Source: Deltaproteobacteria bacterium (GTDB taxonomy: Bacteria > Myxococcota_A > UBA9160 > UBA4427). From it: a DNA stretch of 6,750 nucleotides. Numbering within the stretch: position 1 is the stretch's first letter; each line of letters opens with the position of its first letter. A model generated the notes under the pieces. That model ran no database searches. It was not told the DNA's origin and was given only the letters and a program-made list of their open reading frames with translations. Below are positions 1 to 4,840 of the stretch, piece after piece. The stretch lies in NCBI GenBank assembly GCA_011051925.1, contig DRKE01000325.1, positions 1 to 6,750 of the forward strand. The letters run 5' to 3'. The translations under genes were made by a program, and so were the position numbers.

Positions 1-1332
1 CGACGGGTAGTCGGGACGGCAATCGTTCTGCTGCATGAAGAGCGCGATGTCGTCGAGATAGCCGGTCCCGCTCGCGAAGCTCCAGGGCGGAACGCCGACC
101 TCGGGCGTCGCATCGTTTCCGATGTCCGGATCCCCGGGATTGTCGGGCGCATAGTCGCCGATCAGCTCGGGGTCGAACTGCGCGAAGCCCCGGGTCTCGT
201 TGCCGCTCGTCGTGTAGTCATCCGCGGTCGGCTCGCCGTCGGTAATCATGATCACGAAGTTCTTCTGACATTCCTCGATGACCGGATCGTCCGGGATCTG
301 CCCCGGGCTTCCCGTGTAGTCACCATCGGCCGTGTTGTAGGAGTAGGAGGGGAAGCGGGTCGAACCGTCCTGACCGAATGGGATGTCCGACGTATTGCGA
401 GGCATGAAGTAGGTGTAGAGCTTGAAAAGCGTTTCCGAGAGCGGCGTCGCCGTCTGCGCGTCGAGAGACGAGATCGCATTCTCGAGGGCGATCCGGTTGT
501 TGCTGTAGGCGTCGACCTCCGCCCGGATGAAACCACCGTGGGAATTCCGATGGAATTGCGCCACGCCGAAACGGACCCGATCCTCGTAGACGCCACAGTC
601 GCCCAGGAAGGCCGGACAGTCGGTATTGGTCTGGTAGATGACGTCCCGCGCGATCTCGCGAGCAGCGGTGATGCGGGTGATCTTGTACTTCGCGAAGGTG
701 GTTCCGTCGATGTAGTTCGTCCCATTCGCATCATCGTCGATATCGGCGATGATCTGCGGCGCCGTCATCTGCTCCCCGGGCGGACCATAGAGGGTGACGT
801 TGTCGGAATCGTCGATGCTGAAGAGGAACTCGACGAATTCGGGATAGTGCCAGGTCAGATTGCCGAAGCCTTCGTTGATCCCGTCGCTATAGAGCTTTCG
901 CGTCTGGCCACAATACGTCCGTTCGACGTAGCCATTCCAGGGGTGATCGCTCGGATTCGGGCTCGCGACCCAGTCGGGTGCGCCCGTCCACGTCGCGAAG
1001 ATGCATTGGTTGGCCCAGCAGTACTGCCAGGTCGGATCGCCGTTGTCGTCGAAGTTCTGGCTCCAGCCGGCGGGGCCACCGCCGTTGCTACCGTCGGGCA
1101 GCACGTCGCAGGTCGGCACGAAGGTCGCCGCGTCGAAGGTGGGATGCTCCATGATGGCATTCATCGATCCCGAGTTGTCGACCATGAGGACGACATTCGG
1201 CGCCACCTGGGCGGTGAAGATGTCCTCGTCGCCCGAAGTGCCCGCGACGCCCGGAAGGGCCCCGGCCACGATGAATAGGATGCTCAGGACCGTCGTCCGG
1301 ATCGTGCGGTAGTCGAATCGAATCATTTCCAT
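1..1332 (-). CDS. pilY1: PilY1-like type IV pilus tip/adhesin protein, N-terminal part (runs off left edge)
   Basis: The 444 codons visible are open to the window edge; the C-terminal beta-propeller expected of PilY1 would lie outside. Residues 1-31 form a Sec signal peptide (basic/polar start, then TVLSILFIVAGALPGVAG). A von Willebrand A domain follows: strand NVVLMV, then the MIDAS motif D52-N-S54-G-S56, a threonine at T296 (TATPLSE) and the acidic loop ITDGEP (D365). About 240 residues separate the first and second MIDAS elements and hold six cysteines (75, 105, 110, 141, 239, 246), probably disulfide bonded. Three in-frame ATGs (1338, 1332, 1326) are possible. I chose 1332 because GGAGG at 1340-1344 lies 7 nt upstream of it; 1338 directly abuts this site and 1326 is too far. 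In known systems PilY1 sits at the pilus tip with the minor pilins, binds metal, and controls retraction and adhesion. The position last after pilX matches the Pseudomonas fimU-pilVWXY1 order. Confidence 0.93.
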   Translation of the reverse strand, partial: MEMIRFDYRTIRTTVLSILFIVAGALPGVAGTSGDEDIFTAQVAPNVVLMVDNSGSMNAIMEHPTFDAATFVPTCDVLPDGSNGGGPAGWSQNFDDNGDPTWQYCWANQCIFATWTGAPDWVASPNPSDHPWNGYVERTYCGQTRKLYSDGINEGFGNLTWHYPEFVEFLFSIDDSDNVTLYGPPGEQMTAPQIIADIDDDANGTNYIDGTTFAKYKITRITAAREIARDVIYQTNTDCPAFLGDCGVYEDRVRFGVAQFHRNSHGGFIRAEVDAYSNNRIALENAISSLDAQTATPLSETLFKLYTYFMPRNTSDIPFGQDGSTRFPSYSYNTADGDYTGSPGQIPDDPVIEECQKNFVIMITDGEPTADDYTTSGNETRGFAQFDPELIGDYAPDNPGDPDIGNDATPEVGVPPWSFASGTGYLDDIALFMQQNDCRPDYPS

Positions 1333-1355
1333 CTCCATCCCTCCGGGTCCACGCA

Positions 1356-1376
1356 CCGATGGATCCGATCCATCGG
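1356..1376. repeat. Perfect inverted repeat between pilX and pilY1 (hairpin 2)
   Basis: Arms CCGATGGA (1356-1363) and TCCATCGG (1369-1376) are perfect reverse complements around the 5-nt loop TCCGA. In the pilus transcript the hairpin lies 12 nt upstream of the pilY1 Shine-Dalgarno sequence. No T-run follows on either strand, so it is not an intrinsic terminator. It may affect mRNA stability or pilY1 translation; that role is inferred. Confidence 0.6.
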
Positions 1377-1379
1377 CAG

Positions 1380-1400
1380 CCGGCCCGTCTGGCGGGCCGG
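1380..1400. repeat. Perfect GC-rich inverted repeat just after the pilX stop (hairpin 1)
   Basis: Arms CCGGCCCG (1380-1387) and CGGGCCGG (1393-1400) pair perfectly around TCTGG. In the minus-strand transcript the hairpin begins 7 nt after the pilX TAG (1408-1410) and is 3 nt from the second hairpin. There is no following T-tract, so it is more likely an mRNA-stabilising or partial-attenuation element than a strict terminator. Confidence 0.6.
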
Positions 1401-1407
1401 ACGGTCG

Positions 1408-1944
1408 CTAGTAGCCGACCGCCAGAAGCCGTGTCGCGACGACCTCGAGTCGCTTCTGGTCGCCCGAGGGCGATTCCCCGACGACCTCGATCTGCCATTT
1501 CGTATGGTTGTACTTGAGACCACCCAGGGTCATGTTGCAGCCCTCGGTACATTGTTTGCCTTCACCGATGTAGGCGATCGGTTGGGCCACGGCGGGATCC
1601 GCGTAGTAGACCGGCTGCTGGCCGGTCTGGTAGTCACCCGGTGTCGCCAGGGCCACGGGTGTCCCCTGATCCGGGAAGTCGGCCGGATAGGTCGGGACCT
1701 CGTTCCGGGAGCCCATGTTCCGCACCACCATCCGCGCATCCGCCACGCCCGCCTCCGCCGCGTAGAACGCCATCTGTTCCTGGTTCTGGAAACCGGCGAC
1801 CGTCCCGTCGCTCGCCACGGTCTGCATGGTCGAAAGCGCCAGACCGGATACGGCGATCAACAGGAGGATCGAGAGCATGAGGGCGACGCCCCCTTCCCTC
1901 TTCGATCGCACGCGAAGCGCGGGATGCTTTTCAAGAAAGGACAT
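1408..1944 (-). CDS. pilX: PilX-like minor pilin / pilus assembly protein
   Basis: A 178-residue protein with a basic leader (RVRSKREGG) and a hydrophobic N-terminal helix ALMLSILLLIAVSGLAL at about 21-37. The pattern GFQNQEQMAFYAAEAGVADA at 51-70 is typical of the PilX N-terminal region (helix, then N/Q-rich stretch, then FxAAEAG). The predicted prepilin peptidase site is G19|V20; the +5 position is leucine rather than the glutamate seen in most type IV pilins, a trait shared with GspK-like tip components. A small loop CTEGC (132-136) could be disulfide bonded. The start ATG at 1944 lies 2 nt past the pilW stop, with GGGAG about 9 nt upstream inside the end of pilW, so translation is probably coupled. 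It is expected to sit in the inner-membrane/periplasmic minor-pilin tip complex that primes pilus assembly and presents PilY1. The family call rests on the N-terminal pattern and gene order; the C-terminal half is not diagnostic. Confidence 0.85.
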   Translation of the reverse strand: MSFLEKHPALRVRSKREGGVALMLSILLLIAVSGLALSTMQTVASDGTVAGFQNQEQMAFYAAEAGVADARMVVRNMGSRNEVPTYPADFPDQGTPVALATPGDYQTGQQPVYYADPAVAQPIAYIGEGKQCTEGCNMTLGGLKYNHTKWQIEVVGESPSGDQKRLEVVATRLLAVGY

Positions 1945-1946
1945 GG

Positions 1947-2990
1947 TCAGATACTCCCGATGGTTCCGATGTTGCGGGGTCGAACGGCCGCCACCAGGGC
2001 CCGTCGCCGGAATCCGTCCGGCCCGAGGCCCGGATCGACCCGGTTCTCGAATGTCATGAAGGCGCCATTGTTGAAATCGGGGTCACCCGATCGGGTCCGT
2101 ACCACGAGAGAGAAACGCACCTCCTTGAGCGTCGTATTGTCCCAGTTCGCCGCGTCGTAGAGATTCCCGGCGAGCGTGCCCGGCTCCTCCGCAGTCGGCG
2201 CATCGATCACCCCATCATCATCGACGTCGAAGAAGAAGGAGATCTGGAAATCATCGACACCCTGTGCCAGCAGGTCCCCGTTCCGCTCGAGCCGTCCCGT
2301 CGCGACCGCTCCGTTCATCGCGTAGTGCGCCGCGGGAACGACCACGATCTCCTCGGCGGCATCCGTCGCCGGGTTCAGGGGAACCAGGTTTCCACCGGTC
2401 TGTACGACCACGAGCTGGGTCGGCGTCGCCTGCTGCACGATTCCACAGGCCGTTCCCCGATGGGGGTTCGCCATGTCGCCCAGGATGAAGCCCCCGCCAA
2501 CGCGGAAGTCGACTTCGGGCGTGCCGTTCCCGTCGTTGTCATAGAAGTAGTTGCCGTCACCATCGAGATCAGAAGTCGCCCCGTCGAGCGTGAGGACGAA
2601 ATTGGCGGGCAAGGCGTTCCCCGTCGTCCAGTTGCTCGTGACGCGTGCCCCCATGTCACCTGCACGGGCGTTGTCCGGGACGATCGGCTCGGATTCCGAG
2701 ATGAAGAGCTCGTCGGGCCCGTTGATCGAGTCGATTCCACAGATGCTGACGGCGTTCGGAACCATGAAACCCGCCATCCGGATCTCCCGTTCGATCAGAT
2801 AGGAGATCGCGCGCACGTTCTGTTGGACCTCGACGACGTTCTCCGTCACGATCGACGTCTTGTGCTGACGCGTGAGACTCTCGAACGTGCCGAGGATGAC
2901 GATCGAGAGGAGCGAGACGGCGAGCATCAGCTCGATCAGGGTGAACCCCGATCGTCGCCGTGCCGGACCTGCAGGAAGAGCCCACCTCAT
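1947..2990 (-). CDS. pilW: PilW-like minor pilin
   Basis: A 347-residue prepilin. The leader MRWALPAGPARRRSG is cut at G15|F16 by prepilin peptidase, leaving FTLIELMLAVSLLSIVILG with the conserved Glu at +5 (E20). The pattern VQQNVRAISYLIEREIRMAGF (56-75) is typical of PilW: a polar helix followed by a D/E-R-x-x-R-x-A-G-like segment. The globular part holds two acidic, Asp/Gly-rich loops, DLDGDGNYFYDNDGNG (141-156) and DVDDDGVID (255-263), that look like calcium-binding loops. Two cysteines, C84 and C182, could pair. Start: ATG at 2990 overlaps the pilV stop as ATGA, and GGGAGG lies 7 nt upstream; an in-frame extension further upstream lacks the pilin architecture. The mature size is somewhat larger than an average minor pilin but normal for PilW. 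It should act in the minor-pilin complex at the pilus tip. Confidence 0.9.
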   Translation of the reverse strand: MRWALPAGPARRRSGFTLIELMLAVSLLSIVILGTFESLTRQHKTSIVTENVVEVQQNVRAISYLIEREIRMAGFMVPNAVSICGIDSINGPDELFISESEPIVPDNARAGDMGARVTSNWTTGNALPANFVLTLDGATSDLDGDGNYFYDNDGNGTPEVDFRVGGGFILGDMANPHRGTACGIVQQATPTQLVVVQTGGNLVPLNPATDAAEEIVVVPAAHYAMNGAVATGRLERNGDLLAQGVDDFQISFFFDVDDDGVIDAPTAEEPGTLAGNLYDAANWDNTTLKEVRFSLVVRTRSGDPDFNNGAFMTFENRVDPGLGPDGFRRRALVAAVRPRNIGTIGSI

Positions 2991-3421
2991 TCGTCCACCT
3001 CCCGGAGTCGTGCGCTCGAGAGCACGACCGATCGATTCTGGCGCTTCGAATCGTTCCAGCTGATGCGGACTTCGATGGACTTGATCGTCGTCGGGGGTCC
3101 ATTGTCCGTGATCCGCTCGGATTGCTGGTAGGTCTGGTCCGCCGTCACGACGTTCACCGGCGCCGTCCAGGCGCCTCCGGTGTCGTTCAAGGTCGGCGAT
3201 GCCCATGCCTGTCGGGCGAGGGCCTCGATCCGGTTGCGGGCGATGGCACTCGCATCGGACAGATGCTGACCGCCGCTTCCTTCAGTGATCGCACGAACCT
3301 GGATCGCGGCGACCCCGAGCAGCCCGAAAGACAGGATCACCATCGCGATCATGATCTCGACGAGCGTCATCCCCTTCCGGCGCTTCACGCCGGTCGATTC
3401 CCCGGTTTCCAGATTCGTCAT
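2987..3421 (-). CDS. pilV: PilV-like minor pilin
   Basis: A 144-residue prepilin. Leader MTNLETGESTGVKRRKG is followed by the cleavage site G17|M18 and the helix MTLVEIMIAMVILSFGLLGVAAIQ, with Glu at +5 (E22). The FGLLGVAAIQ segment is characteristic of the PilV/GspI-like class. The short globular domain ends in a beta-strand IEVRISWND and basic residues. I chose ATG at 3421, which forms an ATGA overlap with the fimT-like stop and has GGGAG about 10 nt upstream; an ATG at 3430 is possible but directly abuts that site. The gene is the second of the operon and overlaps pilW by ATGA, implying coupled, roughly stoichiometric synthesis. Methionine at +1 in place of phenylalanine is a small variation accepted by prepilin peptidases. 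Confidence 0.87.
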   Translation of the reverse strand: MTNLETGESTGVKRRKGMTLVEIMIAMVILSFGLLGVAAIQVRAITEGSGGQHLSDASAIARNRIEALARQAWASPTLNDTGGAWTAPVNVVTADQTYQQSERITDNGPPTTIKSIEVRISWNDSKRQNRSVVLSSARLREVDE

Positions 3422-4140
3422 GACGTCCATGCTCCCGCGGCGGCATCCCAAACGTGCACACGCACTCCTCCAAGGGGTGAAAGCGTGACCGCGTAGTCGC
3501 GATTCGCGGTCTGCAGATAGATCGTTCCGCCGCCCGAGCCGAGCCGGCCGGCGTTGCAGGCCGCGTCGATCGCGACCGGAATCCCATCGGGGCGGAACTG
3601 CACCCAGTTCATGTTGGGTGTCCCGTCGGGTGCCCGGAAACTCGATCCGTTGGGCGGAATCACGGCGACCGCATCGTCATCGGGTGCCGGCACGCCGGCG
3701 GGCGGTGCGTTCGCGCCCCATCCCACGTCCCGTTGTGCCTCGAAGGTGATGCGGGGCTCCGCGGGATCGATCTGGCAGTTCTGGTTCGGTGAACCCGGCG
3801 CGCCGTCGTCGAGGACGAGGATCGGAACCGGGTCGCCGTTGCTGTTCGTGAGCGGCGTGCCGGCGACGTCACCCCCCGGAACACCTCCCGTCATGACCGA
3901 AAAGAAGACGACCTGGTTGTTTCCGGTCCGGATCGCATTCGCTCGGGCGATCGTGAACGCATCCGCGATCGACTTGGCGGCCGCCCGCCCGCGGGCGGTC
4001 TCGAAGTAGCGGTTCACGTTCGGAACGGACGCCGCCATCACGATTCCGATGATGGCGACCACCACCGCGGCTTCGACCAGGGTGAACCCGGACGATCTCT
4101 TCCTCGCTCTCGCGGCCTGCTTGCCTGCTTCGCCGTTCAT
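3418..4140 (-). CDS. fimT: GspH/FimT-family minor pseudopilin (FimT/FimU-like)
   Basis: A 240-residue prepilin that opens the operon. Leader MNGEAGKQAARARKRSSG (1-18) is followed by the cleavage site G18|F19 and the helix FTLVEAAVVVAIIGIVMAASVP with Glu at +5 (E23). The segment RAAAKSIADAFTIARANAIRTGNNQVVFF is the standard GspH/FimT second part of the N-terminal helix and first strand. The C-terminus (VQFRPDGIP, GTIYLQ, NRDYAVTLSPLGGVRV) matches the family's end strands. A proline/glycine-rich loop at about 90-175 is longer than usual. Start: ATG at 4140 has GGAGG 6 nt upstream (4147-4151); an in-frame extension to 4272 would put 44 residues ahead of the leader and is rejected. By position it corresponds to fimU of the Pseudomonas cluster, where it links tip minor pilins to the shaft. 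A sigma-54-type promoter lies just upstream. Confidence 0.88.
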   Translation of the reverse strand: MNGEAGKQAARARKRSSGFTLVEAAVVVAIIGIVMAASVPNVNRYFETARGRAAAKSIADAFTIARANAIRTGNNQVVFFSVMTGGVPGGDVAGTPLTNSNGDPVPILVLDDGAPGSPNQNCQIDPAEPRITFEAQRDVGWGANAPPAGVPAPDDDAVAVIPPNGSSFRAPDGTPNMNWVQFRPDGIPVAIDAACNAGRLGSGGGTIYLQTANRDYAVTLSPLGGVRVHVWDAAAGAWTS

Positions 4141-4487
4141 TCCGATCCTCCGATGCCGGAGCTGCCATCCGCCATCGAGGGTCGGAAGAGCAAGCCCCAT
4201 GCCATGAGCGTTCGTTTCGGCAAGCGCCCGGATCAGTTGAGCATTCGGACATGGCCGATTCCGATGCCGCAACCGCCTGCACCGCAGATTCCTGCGGCCT
4301 ATGAAGGTTCGTGCGGGGTTTCTTGCGTCCGGCTGATGGCTGAGCTAATCCGCTGGGAACCACCGACGGTGGAGGGAGCCCCTGCGGAGCGCGGTCGAGT
4401 GACCGTCTTCGGAGGGCTGGGACGAAGCCGCTTCAAGAAGCTGGAAGCTGATCGAGCGATCGCGTAGAGCCATCGCCCAGTCTCCTC
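4141..4487. other. Divergent intergenic region between pilus operon and B12 locus
   Basis: No convincing gene lies here; a 104-codon plus-strand frame starting at 4153 has no ribosome binding site and no recognisable sequence. The region contains the sigma-54-like promoter and three short perfect inverted repeats: CCGCAG/CTGCGG (4282-4297, 4-nt loop), CCACCG-A-CGGTGG (4360-4372) and CGGTC/GACCG (4392-4405, 4-nt loop). They lie about 100-230 nt upstream of the predicted pilus transcription start, a distance where enhancer-binding proteins for RpoN promoters usually bind, but no specific regulator can be named. The promoter of the rightward riboswitch transcript must also lie here; I found no convincing -35/-10 pair. 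Confidence 0.5.
4189..4204 (-). promoter_or_regulatory. Putative sigma-54 (-24/-12) promoter of the minor-pilin operon
   Basis: On the minus strand the sequence reads TGGCAT-GGGGC-TTGCT, against the RpoN consensus TGGCAC-N5-TTGCA/T. The invariant GG (4203-4202) and GC (4191-4190) have the correct 10-nt gap. Transcription would start near 4178, giving a leader of roughly 38 nt before the ATG at 4140 that includes the GGAGG site. Sigma-54 control of pilin genes is known for pilA in Pseudomonas and Myxococcus. Only the sequence match supports it here. Confidence 0.6.
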
Positions 4488-4640
4488 ACGAAGCGTCTTC
4501 ATTCCTGCGGGAAGCCGGTGAGAATCCGGCGCGAGCCCGTCGCTGTAACCGGGGACGATCTGCGCATTCGGCCACTGGCCCATGGGGGCTGGGAAGGCGC
4601 GCAAGACCGGCTGATCCGGAAGCCAGAAGACCGACCCTCC
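4488..4640 (+). ncRNA. Cobalamin (AdoCbl-type) riboswitch aptamer
   Basis: Conserved cobalamin-riboswitch blocks occur in order. GCGGGAAGCCGGTG starts at 4507, and the stem GCCGG/CCGGC closes over TGAGAAT at 4514-4530. Next come GCGAGCCCGTCGCTGTAACC, the GCCACTGGCC...GGGAAGGCGC hairpin (4571-4600) and the B12 box AGCCAGAAGACCG (4621-4633). GTCTTC at 4494-4499 can pair with GAAGAC of the B12 box to help close the aptamer. The fit to the known family is close throughout. Ligand binding normally shuts off downstream expression, so the two genes to the right should be on when corrinoid is scarce. Outer boundaries are approximate. Confidence 0.95.
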
Positions 4641-4840
4641 AGCGGCGCTACGACTCTCGGGAGCAGAGGGCGTAGGGCGAGACGATGTGTTCGAGGCGTG
4701 AAACGCGTTTCGAAGATGCCGTCGCTCCCGCGTGCCTTCCTGCATCCTCCCGATCCTCGTCGCCGCCCACCGTCCTCGACCGGTGGGCCCTTCGGCCCGC
4801 CATGCGAGCGCTCGGAGACCAGCGCTCGAGAGGAGCAGAC
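4641..4840 (+). promoter_or_regulatory. Riboswitch expression platform / 5' leader with three hairpins and SD
   Basis: This 200-nt untranslated leader joins the aptamer to the first structural gene. Hairpin a (4690-4714) has a 10-bp stem with wobble pairs around GAAAC. Hairpin b is GGTGGGCC/GGCCCGCC around CTTC (4782-4801). Hairpin c is a perfect CGAGCGCT/AGCGCTCG with 8-nt loop (4805-4828). Hairpin c ends 2 nt before the Shine-Dalgarno AGGAG (4831-4835), 5 nt from the ATG at 4841. No hairpin is followed by a T-run, so translational control (access to the ribosome site) or Rho action is more plausible than intrinsic termination. Which fold corresponds to the bound state cannot be read by eye. 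Confidence 0.55.

Noticed and set aside
538..1278. 246-codon plus-strand frame opposite pilY1
   Set aside because: Val/Arg/Asp-rich shadow with no ribosome site; the opposite strand encodes an intact vWA/MIDAS domain.
1356..1400. Paired hairpins as an operon-ending terminator
   Set aside because: No T-tract on either strand, and pilY1 follows at once with its own Shine-Dalgarno in the conserved gene order.
2325..3131. 268-codon plus-strand frame opposite pilW and pilV
   Set aside because: Covers two well-supported pilin genes and shows no family features.
4323..4349. Possible sigma-70 promoter TTGCGT ... GCTAAT for the riboswitch transcript
   Set aside because: Spacing of 15 nt and a weak -10 element; too poor to call.
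4153..4467. 104-codon plus-strand frame in the divergent intergenic region
   Set aside because: No Shine-Dalgarno, no recognisable motif, and it overlaps the sigma-54-like promoter and ends just before the riboswitch.
4690..4714. Hairpin as intrinsic terminator of the riboswitch
   Set aside because: Several wobble pairs and no T-run afterwards.
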